A DNA stretch of 64,000 bases, from positions 1 through 64,000 of the forward strand of contig SSFA01000039.1 of the NCBI GenBank assembly GCA_008015155.1, in the 5' to 3' direction. The DNA comes from Thiothrix sp. (GTDB lineage Bacteria > Pseudomonadota > Gammaproteobacteria > Thiotrichales > Thiotrichaceae). The position numbers were made by a program, and so were the translations under genes. Shown piece by piece: positions 27,001-34,039 of the stretch. The notes beneath the pieces were generated by a model. The model had not been told where the DNA came from and did not search any database. It saw nothing but the letters and a program-made list of their open reading frames with translations. Position 1 is the stretch's first letter; every line of letters starts with the position of its first letter.

Positions 27001-28212
27001 TCAGCGACTAATTATTCGCTCGTGCCCCAAGAGATGATGGCCTGTAATTTAGCCGTATTGGAATTAGATGGCGAGAATACTCGTACTATATTACCTACAG
27101 GTACGGTCGTACTTGCCAAACCTCATCCACGGTCTATTGCAGACTGTTTGCAAGAGTTGCTTGAGAATAAAGCGTTGCGCGATGCTACTGCGACCTTAGG
27201 CGGTGAGTGGGCGCGGCAGTTTGATTGGCAGTCGACGGCAGGGGAAGTCAATCAAGCAGTTCAGCAACGTCTAATAGACTTAGGCTATCAGATCGAGTCA
27301 CCCGCTCAGCCTAGTATTAAAGTGTCCGTTGTCATTCCTACTTTGAATGGTGGCAAGTTATTGGGTCAAGTGGTGGATAGAGTACTGGCGCAACAGACTC
27401 CTTGGCCCTTTGAGCTATTAATTATAGATAGTGGCTCGACAGATGGTTCTATAGAATCACTGAAAGCGAGTCAGGTGAAAATTCACGCGATCCCTAAAAC
27501 TGAGTTCAGTCATGGTGGTACGCGTAATCTCGGCGTTGAACTGACTTCGGGTGAATATGTCGCATTTCTAACTCAAGATGCCTTGCCCACAGATGCATTT
27601 TGGTTGTTTCATCTCGTTTCAGTCCTAGAGCATGATCCCCAAGCTGCTGGCGCTTTTGGTAAACATCTTGCTTACCCTGAGGCATCTGCTTTTGTAAAAC
27701 GTGATTTAGATGCTCACTTCAAGCATCTAGCACAATATCCACTTTATCTAGATAAAGACACGGACAGAGAGCGTTTTGATACTGGTGAAGCAGCTTGGCG
27801 GCAGGTTTTGCATTTCTACTCCGACAACAATTCTTGTTTAAGGCGTTCAGTTTGGAAGCAAATCCCTTATCCGGTGATTGAGTATGGCGAGGATCAAGTC
27901 TGGGCTGATTTGATTATTAAAGCAGGTTACAAAAAGGCTTATGCACCGCATGCAGTGGTCTATCATTCCCATGACTATAATGAGCAAGAAACTTTAGAGC
28001 GTAGCCAGATTGAAGCCTCATTTTTCTATAAGCAATTTGGTTATATTCTATTGTCTGGTAAAGCGGCTTATCGTAAAACCTTGCAGGCTTTAAATACGCA
28101 AGATACAGCCTATGCAGAACTCAATGGGCTGAGCGCAGAATCACTTAAACGGCAATTGGCGCTGAATGAAGCGCGTTTAAAAGGCTATTTAGCCTTGGAT
28201 TTTAGCGCGTAA
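24010..28212 (+). CDS. Sulfotransferase-coiled-coil-repeat-GT4-GT2 fusion protein
   Basis: The 1400-residue cytoplasmic protein has at least five parts. Residues 1-220 are a sulfotransferase domain with the PAPS loop VAGMHRSGTSALTR and a second motif PVRNPLEVAQSL. Residues ~270-400 form a Gln/Lys/Glu-rich coiled coil. Residues ~440-680 carry about six ~45-residue repeats with a core like FD..WYL..Y.DV....NPL.HYL..G, found in several polysaccharide enzymes. Residues ~743-1090 resemble a GT4/WsaF-type glycosyltransferase (ARQGGGGNMTIFRF; VPQEMMACNLAVLELDGENT). Residues ~1100-1340 are a GT2 domain (VSVVIPTLNGGK; IIDSGSTDGS). It may couple chain extension and sulfation. It ends the kps transcript at a hairpin. 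Confidence 0.85.
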   Translation: MPEFKQTAILVAGMHRSGTSALTRVFSLLGADLPKRLAPALPNNNETGFWESVDLMVEHDALLESAGSFWSDWTEFNPAWYASTEAFKYKKIIADILQTDFADSSLFVIKDPRICRFLPFWLSLLEEQAVKPFIIIPVRNPLEVAQSLKKRDGFPLSKGGLLWLRHVLDAVYYAQACPTAFLSYEQLMQDWQGFVQSMQQQIDLAFPRQSVLANLEIEAYLEEDQKHNSLTLADLKQSSEFSAAIVQAYEYLMQLVAGEQREQAIAGLLRLRLDFNQDSALYAKVLLAEEQLNLKQRKTLETKHLDYVEHLKRVHANDLNELKLMQAASESALQQQDYILKLQLSKHTQAIEQLKERQKHELALQHKRLVERSEQAHQLALTNKRLEAELTHLAKDRTALRNKVLALSDHQTKSMAHPERAKKLLDLGLIKPNLKAAKVPAIKLIAQSGLLDVAFYQKTYLDSVKLEQSLVEHYYFIGAPQGYDPNPLFRTSWYQQNNPDLQVSAENPLVHYLTKGVLSKQQTHPLFDVDWYLEHYADVREDVEKQLINPLWHYLRHGGQELRNPNALFLAAYYVAEYPEVKQSGLSPLAYYLQYGHAWHMDPHPLFDSRYYVRQVGGELPEGSSALEHYLLNPHTWRIAPSACFDGAWYLAEYQDVDASHVNPLVHYLKHGYKDGRKPHPKSDQAAFVLQYQDRFRKAGIQLPSVTSINDLNQPTALVNQSLEQMMLFTEQALRPASKAFTKDKLVIHWVTCDFARQGGGGNMTIFRFVRLFELFGHQQHIWLHNQVVHQTTAEAYEDLVRHYQPASAQIHFIDEYFSQASGDIIIATDWESVWPVLSASGFKRRFYFVQDHEPSFFATGSQSLAAEMTYHEDLDCICAGPWLAKLMRERYGRWATHFWLAADQLVYYPATLKTLNPIPKVAFYARTSTSRRAVELGVLALNYLAESGLAFHVEVYGGDNNAAWLEQVSFSYTDHGVLSAESLGHLYRACDVGMVFSATNYSLVPQEMMACNLAVLELDGENTRTILPTGTVVLAKPHPRSIADCLQELLENKALRDATATLGGEWARQFDWQSTAGEVNQAVQQRLIDLGYQIESPAQPSIKVSVVIPTLNGGKLLGQVVDRVLAQQTPWPFELLIIDSGSTDGSIESLKASQVKIHAIPKTEFSHGGTRNLGVELTSGEYVAFLTQDALPTDAFWLFHLVSVLEHDPQAAGAFGKHLAYPEASAFVKRDLDAHFKHLAQYPLYLDKDTDRERFDTGEAAWRQVLHFYSDNNSCLRRSVWKQIPYPVIEYGEDQVWADLIIKAGYKKAYAPHAVVYHSHDYNEQETLERSQIEASFFYKQFGYILLSGKAAYRKTLQALNTQDTAYAELNGLSAESLKRQLALNEARLKGYLALDFSA

Positions 28213-28226
28213 CTTAACGCGCTAAA
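28201..28226. terminator. Bidirectional hairpin over two convergent stop codons
   Basis: A perfect 10-bp inverted repeat (tttagcgcgt / acgcgctaaa) with a 6-nt loop covers the last codons of both converging genes. It probably ends the plus-strand capsule transcript and the minus-strand amine-oxidase operon. There is no long T run, so efficiency is uncertain. Confidence 0.6.
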
Positions 28227-29389
28227 GGATTCTGATTATGCCAATTCATTGGAGTTAAACGGATACTGCTCCAATGTGCATCCATATTCGGCATGTCTTC
28301 CGCACGAGGCATATGGTAAAAGGATACTGTAGGCCAAATAACGATATCTGTGTTCTCAATAGATTCGTCATTGACAAACTCTGCCAGGTTATCAGCACAA
28401 ACCTCGCCTTCATCTAAGGTACCAGCATTGTGTGAAGCATAAAGCTCGCAGCTCTTTTCTTTGGTGACATACAGATCATACTTAGTAAACGGCTCAATAG
28501 CTGGGCCTTCGTCACGTTGGCCTGATTGATTCAGTTGGATCTCATAGCCCATCGGCTGTTTTTTATTATTCTTAAGTGTTTTAGATGCAACCACCCAAGT
28601 ACGAGCTAGATCAGGTGCGACAGAACTACCAGCTTCTTTAGTAAAAACAGTGCTTTGTCTGACCAACTTTGCGTCTTGTGTAGTGAAATCAACCTGTTCC
28701 AAATAATCTTGGTTGCCTTGCCCACCGAGGTCAAAATCCAGACGCCAAAAAAAGTTATGTAAGTGAGAAATACCTACTTTATCAAAACCGATATTCCATC
28801 CCGGCCTTTGTGCTTGATCATCGGCTACAATCCGCTGCAAAGCACCAGTTGCCCCGACAGAAAATTCCATACTGCCATCATCAGCAAAAGTCCAGCGAGG
28901 TATATAACCATAAGAGCCAATTTGTGAAACGCTAAATAGACTGAGCGCTTGCCCTTGTTTAGTTTCGCTACCCAAACGATAAGCCTCATCACGATTTTGA
29001 ACGGTTTGGCAGATGACAGGTTTATCAAAGAAACTCAGTAACTGACCTGTAGGGCAATCGTCTGTTGCTAAAGACAACATCGAAGTACGGCCAAAGCCAT
29101 AATCCGTAATATCATGGTAGCGAATCCCATTATCGTCATACGGCACATGAACTTGCGCAAGCTCAGCTCGGTATAAAACCATCAAACGCTTGCCCTTAGG
29201 TGGCTTATAGAAGATATGATGTAAAGAGATACCGTTTAGCCCGCGATGTTCCCAACACATATCCCAACTAGTCTGATTGGGCAGCGTAACCTTGATAGAG
29301 TAAACATCATCGCAAAACTCGGCTGCTACGCCTAAAGAAGGTAAGGCCAGAGCGCTTAGTAGCAGGCCTAATGTTTTATAAGCATTCAT
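28214..29389 (-). CDS. Exported copper-amine-oxidase catalytic-domain protein A1
   Basis: The 391-residue protein has a signal peptide ending at GVAAE and then only a catalytic domain resembling copper amine oxidase. Residues that line up with the family are VPYDDN and the catalytic-base candidate Asp93 in HDITDYGFG; the topaquinone-site candidate Tyr160 in GSYGYIPRW, where the canonical motif is N-Y-D/E-Y; copper ligands His209 and His211 in SHLHNFFWRLDFD; and His359 in FYHMPRAED. Spacing between these is close to that of E. coli TynA. N2/N3 domains are absent from this chain and appear in the 220-residue protein two genes upstream in the operon. Oxidation of a primary amine in the periplasm or outside is inferred. 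Confidence 0.72.
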   Translation of the reverse strand: MNAYKTLGLLLSALALPSLGVAAEFCDDVYSIKVTLPNQTSWDMCWEHRGLNGISLHHIFYKPPKGKRLMVLYRAELAQVHVPYDDNGIRYHDITDYGFGRTSMLSLATDDCPTGQLLSFFDKPVICQTVQNRDEAYRLGSETKQGQALSLFSVSQIGSYGYIPRWTFADDGSMEFSVGATGALQRIVADDQAQRPGWNIGFDKVGISHLHNFFWRLDFDLGGQGNQDYLEQVDFTTQDAKLVRQSTVFTKEAGSSVAPDLARTWVVASKTLKNNKKQPMGYEIQLNQSGQRDEGPAIEPFTKYDLYVTKEKSCELYASHNAGTLDEGEVCADNLAEFVNDESIENTDIVIWPTVSFYHMPRAEDMPNMDAHWSSIRLTPMNWHNQNPLAR

Positions 29390-29418
29390 TGGTTTGTACT
29401 CTACCTAAGTGCTCAAGC

Positions 29419-30561
29419 TTAAAATTGGTTTTGACTATGCCAATCTCTGGGAACGAGTTGAAAGCTGCTCCAAAGGGTGCTTAATCTTAAGTTGTCATCG
29501 CTACGTGTAAGATGATGAGTAGTTTGCCGATACCAGACTACACTATCAGCCCCATTAATTGATTCTCTGTTGCCAATGTACCTAGCAAGGTTATCAATTT
29601 TTTTCGGGCAATTATCGATTACATTCTTGGCAGCATAACGTTCACAAGGATTATATTTGCTGAAATAAATGTCTTGTTTTAACCAAGGCTCGTTTAGAGC
29701 ATTAAGGCGGCTAGAGTTGTACTGGCTTGGCACAATATCGTAAGCGGGCACGCTCACACCTTCATAAGGAGTGCTGCCATCACGCACCACCCATAAACGT
29801 TTAACCTCAGGGTCTTGCAGGCGGCCAGCTTCTCTATTAATGCCTCTAATAGTGACAACTTTAGTCAAGCGATCCTCTGCTGGAGTACTGGTGACTTCAA
29901 GGATTTGGTCATCACTTCCAGTAGAGCCAAGATCAAAGTCTAAGCGCCAAGCAGTATGGCTTGTAAAATTATCAAAAACCTTATTACTATTTTTTACTAA
30001 CTGACCACTGATCCCTAAGGCAGGCTCAATAATGCCATTTTCATAAAACCGCCAACGGAGATTCAAAGCTAAAGGACTTAAGTCATAGCGAGTACTTAAC
30101 TCCAAATAGCTGCCTTGCCGCTGAGTAGCATATTTATATTGATAACCGTATTCTTGAGTAGTTCTGCATAGTGCATCCAGCTGGCCTAAGCGCTTAATAG
30201 CTCCATTGCTACAGTCATTACTAGAGAGGGCTAGCAGCTTATTACCTAAACCTTGTTGAGTGACTATATAACTAGCTGTGGCCGCTGAATCAGAGACTAA
30301 TTCGAGTTGTGATAAGCTGGCTTCAGCTAAAACTCGCCGCGCTGGCTTGTTTGGTGCTGCATAATAGACTTGTGTGAATGTTAAGCCTTCAGCTGCTTGC
30401 AGCTGAGCACACATAGTCCAAGTGGCTCCTGAGGTGAAAGTTTTGGAAATGACCTGATCAGCAGGACAAGTTTGTGTAGGTTCAGGAGCTGCGTAGCTGG
30501 CTTGGGAGTAGAATAGTAATAGTGTAACTACGCTACCTAAGCACTCTGGTTTAAACGACAC
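29419..30561 (-). CDS. Exported amine-oxidase-like paralogue B1, active site lost
   Basis: The 380-residue protein starts at a GTG and has a signal peptide ending at SYAAPE. It aligns with protein A1 along its length, sharing the ATWTMC, RWRFYENG, WRLDFDLGS and WSSFQLVPRDWH blocks. The catalytic Asp position is lost (SYIVTQQGLG). The topaquinone Tyr block is replaced by SPLALNLRW, and the HxH copper pair is gone (FTSHTAWRLD). One His equivalent to the third copper ligand remains (THHLTRSDD). It looks like a pseudoenzyme, perhaps a structural or dimer partner of A1. It lies 29 bp upstream of A1 and 1 bp after the N2/N3-like gene. Confidence 0.68.
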   Translation of the reverse strand: MSFKPECLGSVVTLLLFYSQASYAAPEPTQTCPADQVISKTFTSGATWTMCAQLQAAEGLTFTQVYYAAPNKPARRVLAEASLSQLELVSDSAATASYIVTQQGLGNKLLALSSNDCSNGAIKRLGQLDALCRTTQEYGYQYKYATQRQGSYLELSTRYDLSPLALNLRWRFYENGIIEPALGISGQLVKNSNKVFDNFTSHTAWRLDFDLGSTGSDDQILEVTSTPAEDRLTKVVTIRGINREAGRLQDPEVKRLWVVRDGSTPYEGVSVPAYDIVPSQYNSSRLNALNEPWLKQDIYFSKYNPCERYAAKNVIDNCPKKIDNLARYIGNRESINGADSVVWYRQTTHHLTRSDDNLRLSTLWSSFQLVPRDWHSQNQF

Positions 30562-30562
30562 A

Positions 30563-31225
30563 TTAGAATCCGATAACTTGAGTAATTAAATTAGCCGATA
30601 AGTTTACAACTGGGCTGACTTCAAACACCACCGAATCATGAGTATATAACAAAATTTGTGCACAGCGATGTAAACCACATTGTTGTGAAGCTGAGTTAAG
30701 CTGTTCTGGAAGTGTATCAGCAGTAAAGACAAAGGCTTTAGCCTCTAAATCTTTTGAGGAATTGAGTACCTTACCTGTAATACGTTGATACTCATTCGCA
30801 ATCAGCTCAAAGGTTTCTTTATCAGCAAAGATCAAATTAACAGTTCTAGCAATTTCATTTTCTGTCAACGGTAGCTGGAGATTCTTTCTGCGTACCGAGG
30901 ACAGAATTTTGTTAGTTGCGGTGTCAATGCGATAGACGATGGTTTCGTCAGTCTGATAGTCATACACAAATGCATTGCTACGACGCGCACCAGATTTTTT
31001 ATCTTCAGACCGATCCCTCTCAACTAACAATAACTCGTACTGATTGGAGGAAGATTTGGTTTTTAAACTAGGTAAGGTTGACTCCACTAAAGTACTGGCT
31101 TGCAATTGCTCATTCGGGCTAAGCGGATCCTGATTGCCCGCTAGGGCAGTAGTAGCCATGACTAGCATAGTGAACAAGCTCAAACTCAGTTGCTGTACAC
31201 GGCTGAAGGTTGATTTAGCTCTCAT
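30563..31225 (-). CDS. Exported N2/N3-like domain protein of a copper amine oxidase
   Basis: The 220-residue protein has a signal peptide ending at TALAGN. The mature sequence follows the order of amine-oxidase N2 and N3 domains: DPLSPNEQ (like HPL-x-LT-x-EI), YELLLVERDRSEDK, ARRSNAFVYDY, TNKILSS, then LTENEIARTVNLIFADKETFELIANE, given here only in part (LTENEIARTV). It ends in EVSPVVNLSANLITQV, like the HPIE-x-L-x-x-VVD strand that closes N3. In known enzymes these domains are fused to the catalytic domain. Here they are separate and sit between the two catalytic/pseudoenzyme pairs, overlapping A2 by 4 bp. The assignment is by pattern only. Confidence 0.62.
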   Translation of the reverse strand: MRAKSTFSRVQQLSLSLFTMLVMATTALAGNQDPLSPNEQLQASTLVESTLPSLKTKSSSNQYELLLVERDRSEDKKSGARRSNAFVYDYQTDETIVYRIDTATNKILSSVRRKNLQLPLTENEIARTVNLIFADKETFELIANEYQRITGKVLNSSKDLEAKAFVFTADTLPEQLNSASQQCGLHRCAQILLYTHDSVVFEVSPVVNLSANLITQVIGF

Positions 31226-32409
31226 CGTATCGAACTCGCTAGTGGGTTGCTGTTATGCCAGTCAAAAGGTTTAAGACGAATCCCGCTCCAGTGGAGATTC
31301 ATATTGGGTGCGTCTTCGGCACGCGGAATATGATAGAAGGATGTAGTGGGCCAGACAATTAAATCCTCATCCAAGGTTTCACCATTGAGATAAGTCGATA
31401 AATCTTTGGCACAATAATCGGCAGTACCATTATGAGAGGCAAAGCGTTCACACTCTTTGGCTTTCGTGAAGTAAATATCGTATTTAGTAAAAGCTTCCTC
31501 TTCTGGTCCTACATCGCGCTGGCCAGCCTGATACAGTTGAATTTCGTAAGCTAGCGGCGAGTTAACAGCATTTTTCCGCTCTTTATCGGCTACGATCCAA
31601 GTGCGCATGGTATCTGGGTTAACATCTCGACCTGTTTCTAATTCAAGTTTTTCATGTTTAGCTTTAAGACCCTTATCTTCACGCACAAAATTGATTTCCT
31701 CAACATAATCATTGGCTCCATTCCCAGCCAGATCAAAATCTAAACGCCAGAAGAAATTATGCAGATGCGATAGCCCAATCTTATCGGGGCCAATAAGCCA
31801 GCCTACATCACTTTCATTACCTCTAGTAAACTTTTGGAGCGCACCCGTAGCACCGACACTGAACTCCATTGTCCCGTTGTCAAAGAAATCCCAACGTGGG
31901 ATATAATTGTAGGAACCTACTTGGGAAATGCTAAAAATGCTCAGCTTATAGCCTTGTACACTGGTATTTTGAGAGCGGAGTTCTTCACCACGTGCAAGGA
32001 TTTGTTGGCATAAAACGGCCTTACCATAATATTTAATCAAGCTACCGTTAGGACAAGTTTGCTCATTAAGTTCTAAGAGATTTCTTTCGCCAAAACCATA
32101 ATCACTAATATCGTGGTAGCGTGCACTATTATCATCATAAGGTACGTGCACTTGCGCGAGTTCTGCGCGAAACAAAATATCTTGCTTTGGTCCTTTTTTA
32201 GCTTGATAGGCGATATGGTGCAAGCTGATACCATTTTGCAAGGTCTGCTCCCAACACATAGACCAACGTGCCCCACTAGGTAAGGTTGTTTCAATTGCGT
32301 ATGCTGAACCACAGGCTCCATCCGCTACGGCGTTTAGAGCAGTTACTAAACCTATAAAACCAGTACTCAGTCTAGCTATTCGAAGAATAAAACCTTTTAG
32401 AGAATTCAT
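31222..32409 (-). CDS. Exported copper-amine-oxidase catalytic-domain protein A2
   Basis: The 395-residue protein is a close paralogue of A1 with a signal-like N-terminus (hydrophobic segment to about residue 29). It keeps the putative catalytic Asp100 (HDISDYGFG), the topaquinone-site Tyr167 (GSYNYIPRW, nearer to the canonical N-Y-D-Y than in A1), the copper pair His215/His217 (SHLHNFFWRLDFD) and His360 (FYHIPRAED). FSVGATGAL, also typical of the family, follows the Tyr. It overlaps both neighbours by 4 bp (ATGA), so translation should be coupled. It is the best candidate for an active oxidase if the N2/N3-like protein assembles with it. Confidence 0.74.
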   Translation of the reverse strand: MNSLKGFILRIARLSTGFIGLVTALNAVADGACGSAYAIETTLPSGARWSMCWEQTLQNGISLHHIAYQAKKGPKQDILFRAELAQVHVPYDDNSARYHDISDYGFGERNLLELNEQTCPNGSLIKYYGKAVLCQQILARGEELRSQNTSVQGYKLSIFSISQVGSYNYIPRWDFFDNGTMEFSVGATGALQKFTRGNESDVGWLIGPDKIGLSHLHNFFWRLDFDLAGNGANDYVEEINFVREDKGLKAKHEKLELETGRDVNPDTMRTWIVADKERKNAVNSPLAYEIQLYQAGQRDVGPEEEAFTKYDIYFTKAKECERFASHNGTADYCAKDLSTYLNGETLDEDLIVWPTTSFYHIPRAEDAPNMNLHWSGIRLKPFDWHNSNPLASSIR

Positions 32410-33599
32410 AACGGATTACCTGCAGTCCAATCTCTTGGCATTAATTGGAAGCTTACCCAATCGGTACTGATATAATCGCTATCATCGCTACGGGGTAAAT
32501 AGTGATAGTGTTGTTTGTACCAAACGACTAAATCTGCTCGGTTAATATTTTCTTTATCTTGGATGTAGTGCAGTACATTCCTTGCGCAATCACTGCTGTT
32601 GTTATCGGACGCATACTTCTCACATTCTTTGTAACGAGTGAAGTAAAGATCGTTTGCTAGCCAAGGACGCCCTCTGACATTGCTAGTACTTTGATAGTAC
32701 TGAGAGGGAATGATCTCATAAGCAATTGCTTGGCCAAATTCATTAACCTCATCCCCATCCTCAACTAGCCAAGTTGTTTTAAGCTCAGGATTTAAGTCAC
32801 GAGCAGCTTCAGTATCCAACACTGCTATGCCCAGCCTCCTTTGCCGTCGGCTCGCGCTAAGTGTACTGGTGAGTTCTTTAACCCTGTCATTATCGCTGTC
32901 TTTGCCCAAATCAAAATCAAGACGCCAACCCAAGTAATTACTAAAACCTAAAGCCAACTGCTCAGAATTTTTTACAGTGCGTCCAAAACCTAGACTGACT
33001 GGAGCATAGCGGGGAATTTTACCACTGAATCCAAGGGCTGGTTCGATGACTCCGTTTTCATAAAAACGCCATCGTTGAGTATAGGTTTGAAAATCGGTAG
33101 TTTGGCTGATGCTAAAAATCTCTAAAAAGCTGGTTTGTCGCTGAGCTTGATAAGCATAATTATAAAGTAAACCAGCCGTCTGTAGGCGGCTACAGATGAC
33201 TTTGCGGCCTGTCTGATCAGCATATAAACTTCCGCCTTCACAATCTTTAGATTTTAAGCTAATCAGTTGGTTTCCACCGAAGCCCTCTCGAGTGGTAGCA
33301 AAACTAGGCGGATTCCTGTTGTCATCAAAAACGGTTTCAAGTTGCGCTAAGCTTCCTTTACCAAGCACACGCCTAGTTCTGTTAGCAGTAGTATATGTAA
33401 GCTGATTGACAGTTAGACCCTCTTGGTCATCTAAGCTAAGGCACATAGACCAAGCAGTATCCGATGTAAATGCTTGTTTTAGGTTTACACCAGCACATTG
33501 AAGAGATGGATTAGGCGCAGCTTGTGCAGGAGTGCAAAAGCAGACAAGGCTGATAGCTCCGCACAAAAATCGATAGAAAAAGCTCATGGTTTTTAGCAT
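32406..33599 (-). CDS. Exported amine-oxidase-like paralogue B2, active site lost
   Basis: The 397-residue protein is first in the operon, with signal peptide ending at AQAAPN. It matches B1 and more distantly A1/A2 (TAWSMCL, RWRFYENGVIEPALGFSG, WRLDFDLGKD, VSFQLMPRDW). The catalytic Asp is replaced (SFATTREGFG), the topaquinone Tyr block reads FQTYTQRW without the N-Y-x-Y spacing, and the HxH pair is SNYLGW. The third His is kept in HYHYLPRSDD. The gene pair B2-A2 mirrors B1-A1, so an ancestral B-A pair was probably duplicated. A twelve-base tandem repeat lies 42-65 bp upstream. Confidence 0.68.
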   Translation of the reverse strand: MLKTMSFFYRFLCGAISLVCFCTPAQAAPNPSLQCAGVNLKQAFTSDTAWSMCLSLDDQEGLTVNQLTYTTANRTRRVLGKGSLAQLETVFDDNRNPPSFATTREGFGGNQLISLKSKDCEGGSLYADQTGRKVICSRLQTAGLLYNYAYQAQRQTSFLEIFSISQTTDFQTYTQRWRFYENGVIEPALGFSGKIPRYAPVSLGFGRTVKNSEQLALGFSNYLGWRLDFDLGKDSDNDRVKELTSTLSASRRQRRLGIAVLDTEAARDLNPELKTTWLVEDGDEVNEFGQAIAYEIIPSQYYQSTSNVRGRPWLANDLYFTRYKECEKYASDNNSSDCARNVLHYIQDKENINRADLVVWYKQHYHYLPRSDDSDYISTDWVSFQLMPRDWTAGNPL

Positions 33600-33640
33600 C
33601 TCGCAATCATGCTTGTTAATTTTTGTGAGTTCTTATCCTA

Positions 33641-33664
33641 TATATAGTAAATTATATAGTAAAT
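33641..33664. repeat. Perfect 12-bp tandem direct repeat
   Basis: TATATAGTAAAT occurs twice, head to tail. On the minus strand each copy contains TACTAT, a possible -10 element, 42-65 bp before the first gene of the amine-oxidase operon. It may be a promoter, an operator or both. Confidence 0.7.
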
Positions 33665-34000
33665 ATTTACGCCTTCATCTTGAGCTATATTCAGCCAAAA
33701 GGTAGTGTTATAAGCTTAAGGCAACTATAGTTTTAGCTATAGATGGGAAATTAACAAAAAAGCACTAGTGGTAGATTTACGACACTAGGCATTGCAAACT
33801 TAATACAGCAGCTATACAATCGCGCTGTACTTATTGGATGGTCAGCCAGTGTAGTTGGCCTCGGCTGGTTCTCCACTAGGGCTAGTGATAAGTAAAAAGT
33901 AAACAATGCTTGGTAAACTAAATTTATTTGCGCTATGCTTGAGTGCTGTAAGATGGTTTAATGCTTGCCACCGGTCAGGGGGTTGGTGTTCCAGCTTGTG

Positions 34001-34020
34001 ATAAACTTAGATAAACTTAA
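34001..34020 (+). repeat. 10-bp direct repeat before the exported-protein gene
   Basis: ATAAACTTAG is followed at once by ATAAACTTAA, ending about 20 bp before the ATG at 34040 and just upstream of GAGG. It lies in the expected 5' untranslated or promoter region. Confidence 0.5.
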
Positions 34021-34039
34021 CTGATTAAGTGAGGTTGCA

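Larger units (their letters stand above)
33600..34039. promoter_or_regulatory. 440-bp divergent intergenic region
   Basis: No convincing gene is present. The region must hold promoters for the amine-oxidase operon (minus) and the 409-residue exported protein (plus). It contains a 12-bp tandem repeat at 33641-33664, CTATAG twice at 33725-33742, CACTAG three times (33763, 33783, 33874), a CACTAG-GG-CTAGTG palindrome at 33874-33887, and a 10-bp direct repeat at 34001-34020. GAGG at 34031-34034 is the ribosome-binding site of the plus-strand gene. Confidence 0.55.
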
